NCBI GenBank assembly: GCA_902495075.1
Contig: CABUVO010000017.1
Coordinates: 1 to 64,000, forward strand
DNA length: 64,000 bases
Origin: an uncultured Porphyromonadaceae bacterium
GTDB taxonomy: Bacteria > Bacteroidota > Bacteroidia > Bacteroidales > Muribaculaceae
Direction: 5' to 3'
Positions 34,286-44,104 of this stretch are shown one piece after another. The position numbers and the translations under genes were made by a program. A model generated the notes under the pieces. The model made no database searches and was not told the DNA's origin. It saw only the letters and a program-made list of their open reading frames with translations. How positions within the stretch are numbered: position 1 is the stretch's first letter; each line of letters begins with the position of its first letter.

Positions 34286-36117
34286 TATTTAGCGGAATAT
34301 TTGCGTATTAGTTCTTGATTTGCTTTCCTCACACGGTCCTCATCCATCTTCAGAATCTTGCGATCATATGTGACAAGACCGTTTATTTCAATCTCCACAT
34401 CTGATGTCTGAGTGTAGACCGCCCCGGTGTAACAAGCGTCTGAAAGAGTATCAAGCTTCTTCACATAATCGACATAGACATCAGTCACCTCTGCCGGTGA
34501 GTTATATTTAACATAGCCCCAGTTCTTGTCTTTCTGCCAAAGATGATCGGGAATAGCATACCCGATGCCACCATATTCTCCGAGCACGTTCGCTTTCTCT
34601 CCGCTTGTGACAGCAATCAGGGGATCCGGATAGCTGTGAAAATCAATCACGTCACCGCAGTGAAAATAATTGCCTCCACTCGCAGAATTGACAAGACGCG
34701 AAGGATCATAATCCTTAGTCCAGTTGGCAATCTTGACGGTGTCATACTGTCCCCACCCTTCGTTGAAGGGCACCCACATCACAATCGACGGATAGTTGTG
34801 GAGATAATCCATTATCTCTTTCCATTCGCGACGATGATTGGCATCGCTCTTGGCAGAGCGTCCGGGTTCTTCGCCTTTGTAATAGTCAAAACGTTGCCAC
34901 TCTGTCTTCTGCTCGCTGCATGGCATATCCTGCCATACCATTATCCCTACCTTGTCGCAATAGGCATACCACACGGCGGGCTCGGTCTTTATATGCTTGC
35001 GGATCATATTGAAGCCGAGACGTTTTGCCAAATCCACGTCCCATACCAGAGCCTCATACGAAGGCGCGGTGTATAGTCCGTCGGGCCACCATCCCTGATC
35101 AAGCGGTCCGAAATGGTATATGTCCTTGTTGTTTAGTCGCAGACGCACATTCTGCCGGTTGTCTTTGGGATCCTTACCCATCGATACCTTTCGCATAGCT
35201 GCATAACTTCCGACTTCGTCAAGAATCTTTCCTCCCTTCTCCAGAGTTATATGGAGATCATAGAGATGCGGAGAATCCGGCGACCATAGCTTGACATCTC
35301 CAGGCATGTCTATCTCTATTTCAGAACCTGCCGAAGCCATCCCGGAGGCAATAGGTTTCCCCTCATCGCTGACTGCGACTTTAGCCACACATCCGTTTCC
35401 GGATGTAGTTCCGACTTTGACTCTGAGTTTACAGGCATCAACATCAGGAGTGATTCTCAAATTATCTATATGAACTGATTCCACAGGTTCGAGCCAAACT
35501 GTCTGCCAGATACCGGTAACCGGTGTATACCAACATCCACGTGGATTTACCACCTGCTTGCCCCGTGGCTGATACCCCTTGTCGGTAGGATCCCAGACGC
35601 GCACAACCAATTCATTGTCACCCTTGTTATTGAGTGCGTCTTTTATATTCAGACTGAATGGAGCATATGCACCTTTGTGACCTCCTACCAACATACCATT
35701 GACCCAGACATCGCATTTCCAGTCCACCCCGCCAAAGTTAAGCAATACTTCCTTACCCTTCCAACTCTGTGGAATATTAAATTTACGCCTATACCACAAC
35801 TCTTCATCTTCACCGACTCTTTTCTTGACACCGGAAAGTTCCGATTCGACACAGAATGGCACAAGTATCTTTCCTTGATATTCCTTCGGCTGCGCCGCAT
35901 CTTTAGGCAATATGGCATAATCCCACTCGCCATTAAGATTTTTCCACTCGCCGCGTTCCATCTGAGGTCGCGGATATATGTTCCACACATTGTTTTTGTC
36001 GAGCTTCTCACCCCATTCCGTCATCAACCCCGTGGTCTCAGCTGCATATGCCACGCCGCCGAGCATTATCAACAAACCGCCCGCAAGCAATCCCCTTGCG
36101 AATTTATTACTATTCAT
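34285..36117 (-). CDS. Glycoside hydrolase family 2 enzyme
   Basis: A 610-residue exported GH2. Signal peptide (~1-26), then the GH2 jelly roll (~50-220, with VDWKCDVWVNG and GCWYTPVTGIWQTVWLE), immunoglobulin-like domain (~225-320), and barrel (~325-600). Acid/base Glu453 in PFNEGWG and nucleophile Glu514 in LGEYGG are both present. GH2 covers beta-galactosidases, mannosidases and glucuronidases; specificity is not readable here. The protein ends soon after the barrel, so no extra binding modules are attached. Its gene lies between GH3 and the SGNH esterase. Confidence 0.88.
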   Translation of the reverse strand: MNSNKFARGLLAGGLLIMLGGVAYAAETTGLMTEWGEKLDKNNVWNIYPRPQMERGEWKNLNGEWDYAILPKDAAQPKEYQGKILVPFCVESELSGVKKRVGEDEELWYRRKFNIPQSWKGKEVLLNFGGVDWKCDVWVNGMLVGGHKGAYAPFSLNIKDALNNKGDNELVVRVWDPTDKGYQPRGKQVVNPRGCWYTPVTGIWQTVWLEPVESVHIDNLRITPDVDACKLRVKVGTTSGNGCVAKVAVSDEGKPIASGMASAGSEIEIDMPGDVKLWSPDSPHLYDLHITLEKGGKILDEVGSYAAMRKVSMGKDPKDNRQNVRLRLNNKDIYHFGPLDQGWWPDGLYTAPSYEALVWDVDLAKRLGFNMIRKHIKTEPAVWYAYCDKVGIMVWQDMPCSEQKTEWQRFDYYKGEEPGRSAKSDANHRREWKEIMDYLHNYPSIVMWVPFNEGWGQYDTVKIANWTKDYDPSRLVNSASGGNYFHCGDVIDFHSYPDPLIAVTSGEKANVLGEYGGIGYAIPDHLWQKDKNWGYVKYNSPAEVTDVYVDYVKKLDTLSDACYTGAVYTQTSDVEIEINGLVTYDRKILKMDEDRVRKANQELIRKYSAK

Positions 36118-36165
36118 TTCTATATTCTATATATGGATTATAACTGATTTTTCAACATCCGGCAA

Positions 36166-38463
36166 CTATTCTGCCGTAAACCGCACTCCTTTCACGTCTC
36201 TTGAATTCGGTCCTATCATGAGTTCAAACTCTCCCGGTTCATATACATATCTCTCTTCACCGTTATAGAATTTCAAATCATCCCCGGTAATCTCGAAAAC
36301 AATATCTTCACTTTCACCTTTCTTAAGCGTCACTCTCCTGAATCCTTTAAGTTCCTTAACGGGTCTTACCAGAGAAGCGAGAATATCATGCAGATAAAGC
36401 TGCACAATCTCTGTGCCATCGTGGTTACCTGAATTGGTCACTTTCACCGACGCCTCGATTTTGCCACCCTTCTTCAATGTGCCGGAGCTGAGTTTCACAT
36501 CTCCATAAGTAAAATCGGTGTAAGACAGTCCATAGCCGAAAGGATACAGAGGTTCATTGCTTTCATCTATCCAATTGCTTGCATATCTGTGAAAGTGAGA
36601 ATTATCATTGTCAGGTCTTCCGGTATTCATGTGGTTATAGTGAAGAGGAAGCTGACCGACAGAGCGAGGGAAAGATGTCGTGAGCTTGCCACAAGGAGAC
36701 TTCTTGCCGAATATCACATCAGCGATAGCATCTCCCGCCTCACTGCCGGCATACCACACATTCAATATCGCGGGTACATTCTCGTCTTCCCAACAGAGAG
36801 TCAGCGGTCTGCCTGTGAACAACACAAGGACTACCGGTTTCCCGGTCTTTACAAGCTCCCTGAGGAGATCTTTCTGCGCATCCGGGATATCGAGATTCGT
36901 CCTTGATGCTGACTCTCCCGTCATATCAGCACTTTCGCCAAGTGCCGCAACTATCACGTCAGATTGAGAAGCAACATTAAGAGCCTCCCTAAGGAGGGCT
37001 GCGTCATCACCCCGTTTCAGCGGACGAATGCCAACAGCGTATTTTTCCACATTGGCGTCATAATAGATGTTGCTCCCCTTGGAGTGCAAAATCTCCGCCT
37101 TCCCTTTCGTTTCATCTCTAAATGCAGCAAGAAGCGACCGGTGTTTCTCTGGTCTGCAGGTCATGCTCCACATGCCACACATATTATTGACGGCATCCGC
37201 CATAGGTCCAATCAAAGCAATCTTCCCTTTCTTCCGCAGCGGCAGCAAATTATCGCTGTTCTTCAGCAACACGAAAGTCTCGGCAGCAATATCCCTTGCA
37301 ATCTTACGCTTCCCGGGAGTAAAAGTCTCTTTGACGGATCTCTCGGGATTACAATATTTATAGGGATTGTCAAAAAGTCCGAGTTTATACTTGGCTTCGA
37401 GTATTCGCCGGCAGGCATCGTCTATCTGCTTCTCTGTCACCCTCTCCTCTCTCAGGGATTCTTCAAGAGTAGAGATATACCCTTCACTCACCATATCCAT
37501 GTCGGTGCCGGCTTCGAGTGCCTGTGCGGATGCATCCTTCAGAGATGCATAGCCATGCTTTGACATCTCGTCGATTGAGTTATAGTCTGTAACCACAAAT
37601 CCTCCGAATCCCCATTCATCTCTCAGAAGATCGGTAAGAAGCCAGCGGCATGCGGTGGCGGGAACTCCGTTTATTGTATTGAATGAACTCATCACACTCC
37701 CCACACCCGCCTCAACTGCGGCTTTGTAAGGCTCAAGATATTCGTTGCGCATCCGTTGGCGGCTCATATCCACAGGCATATAATCACGCCCGCTTTCTCC
37801 GGCGCCGTATAAGGCAAAATGTTTCAGACAACTCATAATGCTGTTCTCATTCTTCAGGTCGTCACCCTGATATCCTTCCACATATGCCTTCGCAAGCACC
37901 GCACCAAGATACGGATCTTCCCCGCTTCCTTCAGCTACACGTCCCCATCTGGCATCCTGACAGATATCTACCATCGGACTATAGGTCCACCCTATTCCGT
38001 TGGCAGCTGACTCTTCGGCTGATATCCTTGCCATCCGCCTGACGGCCTCAGGATTCCAGCTACAAGACATAGCCAATGGGATAGGAAAGATTGTCTCATA
38101 TCCATGTATGATGTCCGCACCGGCAAGCAGAGGAATTCCAAGACGTGATTCCTTCACCGCTACATCCTGCAACGCTTTGATATTCTCAACACCCTTAACA
38201 TTGAAAAAGCCTCCGATTTCACCTTTGCGTATCAGTTCCCCGAGCTCCACGCTTTTCACCGCCCCGGTCTTCATAGAGCCACCGGATGGAAGCGAAAGCT
38301 GACCGAGTTTCTCACGCATCGTCATCTTTTCCATTAATTCTGAGATGAACTCCTGCATCTTGTCATCTTCTTTTATCCCGAGAGTTCCTGATGCATAAGC
38401 AACCGTGCCGATTGTGAGAAAGAGTAGTGCTGTTATAAGAAATCCTTTTCTTATATCCTTCAT
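36166..38463 (-). CDS. Glycoside hydrolase family 3 beta-glucosidase-type enzyme
   Basis: A 765-residue exported GH3, BglX-like in layout. Signal peptide (~1-24), N-terminal barrel (~55-365) with nucleophile Asp293 in VVTDYNS, the alpha/beta sandwich (~395-610) and a fibronectin-III-like domain (~665-755). The motif LLAGADIIHGYETIFPIPLA is typical of the beta-glucosidase/xylosidase branch. It should release terminal sugars in the periplasm. It is preceded by a hairpin at 38493-38531 after susD. Confidence 0.9.
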   Translation of the reverse strand: MKDIRKGFLITALLFLTIGTVAYASGTLGIKEDDKMQEFISELMEKMTMREKLGQLSLPSGGSMKTGAVKSVELGELIRKGEIGGFFNVKGVENIKALQDVAVKESRLGIPLLAGADIIHGYETIFPIPLAMSCSWNPEAVRRMARISAEESAANGIGWTYSPMVDICQDARWGRVAEGSGEDPYLGAVLAKAYVEGYQGDDLKNENSIMSCLKHFALYGAGESGRDYMPVDMSRQRMRNEYLEPYKAAVEAGVGSVMSSFNTINGVPATACRWLLTDLLRDEWGFGGFVVTDYNSIDEMSKHGYASLKDASAQALEAGTDMDMVSEGYISTLEESLREERVTEKQIDDACRRILEAKYKLGLFDNPYKYCNPERSVKETFTPGKRKIARDIAAETFVLLKNSDNLLPLRKKGKIALIGPMADAVNNMCGMWSMTCRPEKHRSLLAAFRDETKGKAEILHSKGSNIYYDANVEKYAVGIRPLKRGDDAALLREALNVASQSDVIVAALGESADMTGESASRTNLDIPDAQKDLLRELVKTGKPVVLVLFTGRPLTLCWEDENVPAILNVWYAGSEAGDAIADVIFGKKSPCGKLTTSFPRSVGQLPLHYNHMNTGRPDNDNSHFHRYASNWIDESNEPLYPFGYGLSYTDFTYGDVKLSSGTLKKGGKIEASVKVTNSGNHDGTEIVQLYLHDILASLVRPVKELKGFRRVTLKKGESEDIVFEITGDDLKFYNGEERYVYEPGEFELMIGPNSRDVKGVRFTAE

Positions 38464-38492
38464 ACTTTTAATTCCATAGAGTTTATTGTTTT

Positions 38493-38531
38493 AATGGAGG
38501 TGATCTCCGAAACTCAGAGGCCACCTCCATT
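38493..38531 (-). terminator. Hairpin between susD and GH3 in PUL 2
   Basis: A perfect 10-bp stem, AATGGAGGTG with CACCTCCATT, around a 19-base loop that can pair further. There is no T-tract on the minus strand, so it is more likely an RNA stability or processing element than a full terminator. Its stem begins with the same AATGGAG as the hairpin between SGBP and susC in the first PUL. Confidence 0.6.
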
Positions 38532-38569
38532 CTCAACTATTTGATCACTACTAATACTTATGCGTTTTG

Positions 38570-40207
38570 TTATTTAGCGTTGCTTTTGTCTTGCTCCCAG
38601 CCGGGACGAGAATAAAACTGCTCGAGAGTATATCCGTAAGATTCGGCAGCACGCACAGCATAATCCGGAATTGGCATATACTGACGTGTGGGAGCCATTC
38701 CTTTGGATTCATATGTGAGAGTGGCGTATTTATTATGACGGATAAGGTCAATCTTCCGCATACCCTCAAGAAAGAATTCTTTACCTCGCTCTTCAAGAAT
38801 CGCATCCAGAAATGATTCCATCGAAGCGGTCTGAGCGGAAGTAAGAGCTCCGAGTCCGGCGCGGCTACGCACCTGGTTCACTGCATTTATGGCATCATTG
38901 TCAGGAGCTGACTGAGAATCGCGGACCTTCAGTTCTGCATACATCAGCAGAACATCTGCCCAACGGGCAATCGGAAGATCTGTTCCCTGATAAAGCACGT
39001 TGTCCTCTGCCGGATATTTCCATGGAATGTAACCATCCCATCTTTTCCCTAAATCTGCGGAAGTGATAAGCACGCCCTGCTTAGTCCAGTAATCGGTATA
39101 AATGGTCGCCTTTCGGAGGTCACTGTCTTCAAATCTGTCATAGAATTTTTTCGATATATTGTAAAATGGGCTCCAACCGCCATTCTGCGGATAGAAGACT
39201 GTCTGATTGCCACTGGGGTCGGTTGCTGACTGGTTGGATGGGCATACAAGCCACGCAAAGTTGTTGATGTTACCCTCTTTCCTACCGCCGTTGATCCCCG
39301 AACGGTCACAACTTACTGCCATTATAATCTCATTGTTGAATTTGTTGGCATTTTTGAAAAGATCCTGATATGGATTGGAGCCTTTAGTGAAAAGAGAGTA
39401 TTTGCCCTTCAGTTCTTCATACATCTCCAAGCCTTTCTTATACCATCCTTCCATGTGTCCGCCTTCATTCAGACAATGTCGCATCATGCAGAAGCGAGCG
39501 AAGTCACGCGTGTAACGACCCTTCTCCGACTGCGTTTCGGGAACATTCTTGATAGCGAATTCCAGATCGTCGTAGATCCACTGGCAATACTGGTCGAGCG
39601 TCGGTCTCACCGCTGCCTGCTGCGCAGATTCGTCAAAGACTTTGTCATAGTCCACAATCACAGGCACAGGACCAAACACATGTAACAAGTAATACATGAA
39701 GTTTGCACGGCAAAGTCTTGCCTCGGCGACAAGACCGGTCTTGGTCTCAGCTGAAATATGATCCTCCGGAGCCCGTTCTAAAGTTCCTATAATTTCTGTG
39801 AATCGCGTCACATGCACTGTCTTGCGATACTGACCCGGAGTTTTGTCATTGGCACTTCCATCGTTGTAATAACAACAAGGTTCATAGTTAGCCTTAGAAA
39901 AATCGAGCCAACCGCTTGCTAATGTGCACAATCCCGGAGCCTGCATATCCGTCGGGGTATCAAACATACGCACATATCCGCCGGTTGGCTGGTAGATGCC
40001 ATGCTGGGTTCCGTCGGAAAACTTATATCCGTTGACTGACTGAAGGGGCACATAGCAACCCATGGCATATGACACATAATCACTTTCGCTTGAGGGATAC
40101 GAACCTTGAAGAAGACTTCCGAATATCTTAGGTTCGAAATTATTCTCGCAGCCTCCGAGCATCAGACACCCGGCTAAAAGGAATGGAAATATTATTTCTT
40201 TTTTCAT
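38570..40207 (-). CDS. SusD-family lipoprotein of PUL 2
   Basis: A 545-residue SusD homologue with lipobox LGGC near residue 19 and the family motif LPIARWADVLLMYAELKVRDSQ near 410, then REFFLEGMRKIDLIRHNKY-type ending (here GKEFFLEGMRKIDLIR). It forms the lid of the SusC porin encoded 16 bases upstream. Specificity is unknown; the GH3 and GH2 partners suggest a beta-linked neutral or uronic-acid-bearing oligosaccharide. Confidence 0.93.
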   Translation of the reverse strand: MKKEIIFPFLLAGCLMLGGCENNFEPKIFGSLLQGSYPSSESDYVSYAMGCYVPLQSVNGYKFSDGTQHGIYQPTGGYVRMFDTPTDMQAPGLCTLASGWLDFSKANYEPCCYYNDGSANDKTPGQYRKTVHVTRFTEIIGTLERAPEDHISAETKTGLVAEARLCRANFMYYLLHVFGPVPVIVDYDKVFDESAQQAAVRPTLDQYCQWIYDDLEFAIKNVPETQSEKGRYTRDFARFCMMRHCLNEGGHMEGWYKKGLEMYEELKGKYSLFTKGSNPYQDLFKNANKFNNEIIMAVSCDRSGINGGRKEGNINNFAWLVCPSNQSATDPSGNQTVFYPQNGGWSPFYNISKKFYDRFEDSDLRKATIYTDYWTKQGVLITSADLGKRWDGYIPWKYPAEDNVLYQGTDLPIARWADVLLMYAELKVRDSQSAPDNDAINAVNQVRSRAGLGALTSAQTASMESFLDAILEERGKEFFLEGMRKIDLIRHNKYATLTYESKGMAPTRQYMPIPDYAVRAAESYGYTLEQFYSRPGWEQDKSNAK

Positions 40208-40223
40208 AATTGAGTTCGATATA

Positions 40224-43200
40224 TTAGAAGGTGATTCTTGCTCCGAAAGCGAATGAGCGTACCTGAGGATATTGTCCGCCGGTCACATTATTGGATCCGG
40301 TTATGATTTCAGGGTCATCACCTTTGTATTTGGTAATGATAAAGGGATTGGTGATGTCTGCAAACACTCTGATACTTTTAAGATACCCTTTGAAAACTTT
40401 CCATTTCAGCGCATCGAAAGTATAGCCGAGTGCGATGGTACGCACACGCAAAAAGCTTGCGTTCTGGTAGAACTGACGCACTGCGACTCCCTCGGGCATA
40501 GTTATGTTACGCCAAGCATATCCCGGTTCCGTGCCATTGGAATTAGTCTGCGAATTCCACACATTGTATGCGTGCGTGGCTGGATTCATCGTCTCATAAC
40601 CATTGGCAAGATTGGACACCGAACATGCCGTGGCATATGTGGCATTATGTTTGTTCACACCGAGTTGCCCGTAGAGGTAGATGTCGAGATCCCAATTCTT
40701 ATAACGGAATGTATTGCCTAAACCATAATATAGCTTCGGAGTCATATCTTCCATAAATATATCCTCCTTGTCGATGACTCCATCGCTGTTCTTGTCTACA
40801 ATAATCGGGCAACCCGGCATTTGCGCCGCGGCAGCAAGAGATTTCTGCGACTCTGGCATATTGCTCTTGTCCATATTGATTATGCCGTCATATTTATAGA
40901 AATAGCTGGCATTAACCGGCTCATTCTTACGCACCTGATATGGCTTATAGTCATAGTTGGGCATGCGTTCAACCCAGACGGCTTTATAGTGCGACAGGTT
41001 CAAGCTCGTTGTCCATGTGAAATCGTTGGTCTGGAAATTCCTTGATGTGATCGCAACCTCAACTCCAGAACGTCTCAAATGAGCGCCATTGATCGGACGC
41101 GTGGGATACATATTCAGCGGCGCTGTGCTGGCGTTGCCAAGCATATCGGTGATATCGTTGCGGAACAGGTCTACAGACAGTGTGATTCTGTCGTTGAGGA
41201 CATTGAAGTCCACTCCAATATTCTTCATCGTAGTTTTCTCCCATGTCACGTCCGTATAGGTGGCACCTTCAAGTATATAGGGGATATGCATGAAGTTACC
41301 TTCGCTAAAGAATACATATGTCGGAGACACACCGATTGTGCCATAAAGCTTGGTGCCGAGATTATCATTACCTGTCTGACCGTAGCTGGCTCGGAGTTTC
41401 AGCAGGGAGATCCAGTCAACATCGCGCAGAAATTTCTCATTGTTGATTCGCCATGCAGCCGATACTGACGGGAACCAGGAATATTTCTTGTTCTTGAAGA
41501 ATTTGTCGGTGCCGTCGCGACGGATTGTAGCGTTCACGATATATCGGTCGAGGAAATTGAGTCCTACACGTGCGAACTGCGACCGGCGCTCGTTCTCCCC
41601 TTTTGAAGAAGTGGGCATGAACGGACCATTGGCAGCAGAAATATTGGCATCTCCGATAAGGTTATTGGCATTCTGATATTCTGTCAGCATGCCGTCGCTT
41701 TTGTGAACATAACGACCCATACCTATCACCGCGTCCACATTTACGATATTGGCGAAACCGTGATTGAACATCAGCGTTCCCTCCATTGTCTCGTACTGGC
41801 GGTGATAATAGTTCAGGTTGCCACGGGAGTTTTTCGCCAGAGAGAAATATACTCCTTCGGGAATATAGGAACTGCGGCGGGAATTGTCTTTGTTCACACC
41901 GTATAGAAGACGCAATGACAGCCAGTTTTTCACAAGATCCGCATCGAGTGTAAAGCTTGCAAACATATTGTTCGTCCTCGATTTATCTGAGATTCCAAGA
42001 CAGGCAATGGGATTGGGAACACGACCAACAATCGTATAGTCACCGTTTTCATCTGTCACGGGAAGATAGGTCGGATACCTTTTGGCAAGCCAAATTGAAC
42101 CGGCTGCCTGATCTTTCATCGAGCTGTTGCCTCCCGTAATAGAATTGTCATATTTGTTGTTGTTCATATTCACAATAGTCGACAGCTTCAGGAAGGGGAA
42201 AAGCTGAGCCTGAATGTTGGTGCGCAGTGAATAACGCTGCATTCCCGAATTCCTGAGCACACCTTTCTCTTCGTAGTAATTCAGACCGAGATAATATTTG
42301 ATAATCTTCGTGCCGCCGCTTATTGTCAGGTTATGGTTGTTGACATGACCTGTCTGAAGCACCTGACCAAGCCAGTCGGTATTGATGGCGCCGCGGATAT
42401 CATCGTCTGAGAACAGAGGCGTATAACTGCCGTCGTATTCTTTGTCTCCATATGGATACATTTTCTTATTGTAGAGATACTTCTCTTTATCATAGAGATT
42501 CACCATCTCCATGTACTGACGGGAATCAAGACGATCCATATCATAATTGTAATGCTTCATCACCGTGTAGCTTCCTTCATAGGTAATGGATGGTTTCCCC
42601 TCTCTTCCCTTCTTAGTGGTAATAAGCACCACGCCGTTGGCTGCTTTCACACCATAGATGGCAGCCGAGGCATCTTTTAGCACCTCTATCGATTCAATGT
42701 CGGCTGGATTGAGCGAGGCAAGTCCGGAACGGTTGATGTTAGATGGCAACGCCGTACCTGAATTCCCTCCTTCAAGATTGGAACTCGGCATCTCCACTCC
42801 GTCCACAATATACATCGGAGTGCCGGATCCACGAACCGAAATGTTGATTCCTCCGCCTGGTTCCGCGCTGGCAATTGTTGCCTGCACTCCGGCTGCACGC
42901 CCCAAGAGCATGCTCCCGACTGTGGCATTGGAAGTTTTGGATACTTTGTCGGCATCGACTTTGGCAATGGAAGTAGTAAGGCTCTTGCGCGAGGTGGTGC
43001 CGTAACCTACAACCACAATGTCATCAAGAATAGCATCGTTCTGAGACAAGCGCACATTGAGGTTGTTTTTTCCAGCCGTTTTCTCCTCTCGGGCAATATA
43101 ACCGACATATGAGAATTTAAGAGGATCATTGTCGACTAAATCAACGGAAAACTTTCCATCCATATCTGTCATCACTCCCCCTCCGGGATTGCTCTTCGGC

Positions 43201-43646
43201 GACACTGTAACTCCGACAAGGGGTTCTCCGGTGGCGTTGTCGAGCACAATGCCGCTGACGCGACGCTTCTGCTGTCCGCTTCTCGGCTGAACATTTTTAC
43301 GGCTGTCTTTCTTAAGGGAAAGTACGATCTGCGACTTCTCATATTTATAAGAGATGTCGGTGTTGGCAAAAATCAGAGGCAACACTTTTTTCAAAGGTTC
43401 ATTAACCGCCGACACTTTTACTTTCGTTGAAAGGTCGATAAGATCTTTGTTGTAAAGAAACCGATAACCGGTCTGCTTCTGGATTGATTCCAGCACTTTT
43501 TGGATCGGTTCGCCGGAAAAATTAAGAGTCACATTCTTGTCCTGACCCATCGCAACAGTGGTCGACACCACCATCAAAAAGGCACACAACCAGAATCTGA
43601 CACGTCTTCTCAACTTTGAAAAGACACGCGTAATTGGTTCGTTCAT
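40224..43646 (-). CDS. SusC-family TonB-dependent importer with STN signalling domain
   Basis: An 1140-residue SusC. After a signal peptide (~10-34) comes an STN (secretin/TonB N-terminal) domain, ~40-110, which in such transporters contacts an anti-sigma factor in the periplasm. A carboxypeptidase-D-like domain follows (~125-205), then the plug with the NPADIESIEVLKDASA-type signature (~310) and the barrel. The STN domain, absent from the SusC of PUL 1, fits the ECF sigma and FecR genes at 44962-46609, so substrate binding should induce the PUL through that pair. An ORF6N gene has come to lie between susC and the sigma gene. Confidence 0.94.
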   Translation of the reverse strand: MNEPITRVFSKLRRRVRFWLCAFLMVVSTTVAMGQDKNVTLNFSGEPIQKVLESIQKQTGYRFLYNKDLIDLSTKVKVSAVNEPLKKVLPLIFANTDISYKYEKSQIVLSLKKDSRKNVQPRSGQQKRRVSGIVLDNATGEPLVGVTVSPKSNPGGGVMTDMDGKFSVDLVDNDPLKFSYVGYIAREEKTAGKNNLNVRLSQNDAILDDIVVVGYGTTSRKSLTTSIAKVDADKVSKTSNATVGSMLLGRAAGVQATIASAEPGGGINISVRGSGTPMYIVDGVEMPSSNLEGGNSGTALPSNINRSGLASLNPADIESIEVLKDASAAIYGVKAANGVVLITTKKGREGKPSITYEGSYTVMKHYNYDMDRLDSRQYMEMVNLYDKEKYLYNKKMYPYGDKEYDGSYTPLFSDDDIRGAINTDWLGQVLQTGHVNNHNLTISGGTKIIKYYLGLNYYEEKGVLRNSGMQRYSLRTNIQAQLFPFLKLSTIVNMNNNKYDNSITGGNSSMKDQAAGSIWLAKRYPTYLPVTDENGDYTIVGRVPNPIACLGISDKSRTNNMFASFTLDADLVKNWLSLRLLYGVNKDNSRRSSYIPEGVYFSLAKNSRGNLNYYHRQYETMEGTLMFNHGFANIVNVDAVIGMGRYVHKSDGMLTEYQNANNLIGDANISAANGPFMPTSSKGENERRSQFARVGLNFLDRYIVNATIRRDGTDKFFKNKKYSWFPSVSAAWRINNEKFLRDVDWISLLKLRASYGQTGNDNLGTKLYGTIGVSPTYVFFSEGNFMHIPYILEGATYTDVTWEKTTMKNIGVDFNVLNDRITLSVDLFRNDITDMLGNASTAPLNMYPTRPINGAHLRRSGVEVAITSRNFQTNDFTWTTSLNLSHYKAVWVERMPNYDYKPYQVRKNEPVNASYFYKYDGIINMDKSNMPESQKSLAAAAQMPGCPIIVDKNSDGVIDKEDIFMEDMTPKLYYGLGNTFRYKNWDLDIYLYGQLGVNKHNATYATACSVSNLANGYETMNPATHAYNVWNSQTNSNGTEPGYAWRNITMPEGVAVRQFYQNASFLRVRTIALGYTFDALKWKVFKGYLKSIRVFADITNPFIITKYKGDDPEIITGSNNVTGGQYPQVRSFAFGARITF

Positions 43647-43785
43647 ATGTTAAGTTAATTTTAGAGTTTTCATGGACTATTCCTAACCCAACGACGCACG
43701 ACCACCGAAATACCACAATCAATTTTTAAATTTTCTTAATTTTTCTTCACAAATTATTTATCCAGCAGCAATTATCTATAAGTTC

Positions 43786-43976
43786 GATAAAAGGTTAAAA
43801 GTTATAGGTAACAGGGTAAAGGTGAATTGGCGCACCTCTAATTTTGACTCAGATTCCTTTTATCTGTCAGTGTACAATCATTTCTTTAGGCGAAGCCGGT
43901 TGAGTCATGCCAATTCTTCCCTTTAACCTATTACTTTCCCCTTTAACCTGTTTATCGGGCTGTGCCCGATAAACGG
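43786..43976. repeat. Composite inverted repeat upstream of ORF6N copy 2
   Basis: The 458-base gap between susC and ORF6N copy 2 holds no gene. A left arm in 7-base steps (~43790-43828, AAGGTTA, AAAGTTA, TAGGTAA, AGGGTAA) faces a right arm (~43917-43951, CTTTAAC, CTATTAC and similar), framed by ATTGGCG and GCCAATT. Inside lie TTGACTC (43844-43850), its near-inverse GTTGAGTCA (~43899-43907) and GCGAAGC (43890-43896). A hairpin TTATCGGGC TGT GCCCGATAA follows at ~43953-43973. The last ~100 bases before the gene resemble the upstream region of ORF6N copy 1. Confidence 0.75.
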
Positions 43977-44048
43977 GGATTTAGGAAAACGAAAAAATCC
44001 GATTGAACATTCATAGTGCTAAATATTTAATTATCTTACAAAAATGGT

Positions 44049-44056
44049 TAATTTTG
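44049..44056 (+). promoter_or_regulatory. -7 box of ORF6N copy 2
   Basis: TAATTTTG matches TAnnTTTG and occupies the place that TAACTTTG has upstream of copy 1 (420-427). The aligned -33 position reads TTTA instead of TTTG, so this promoter may be weaker. Confidence 0.6.
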
Positions 44057-44104
44057 CAAGATGATTTATATGCTGTAAAAATAACATGTTTAACAATTGC
44101 AACC

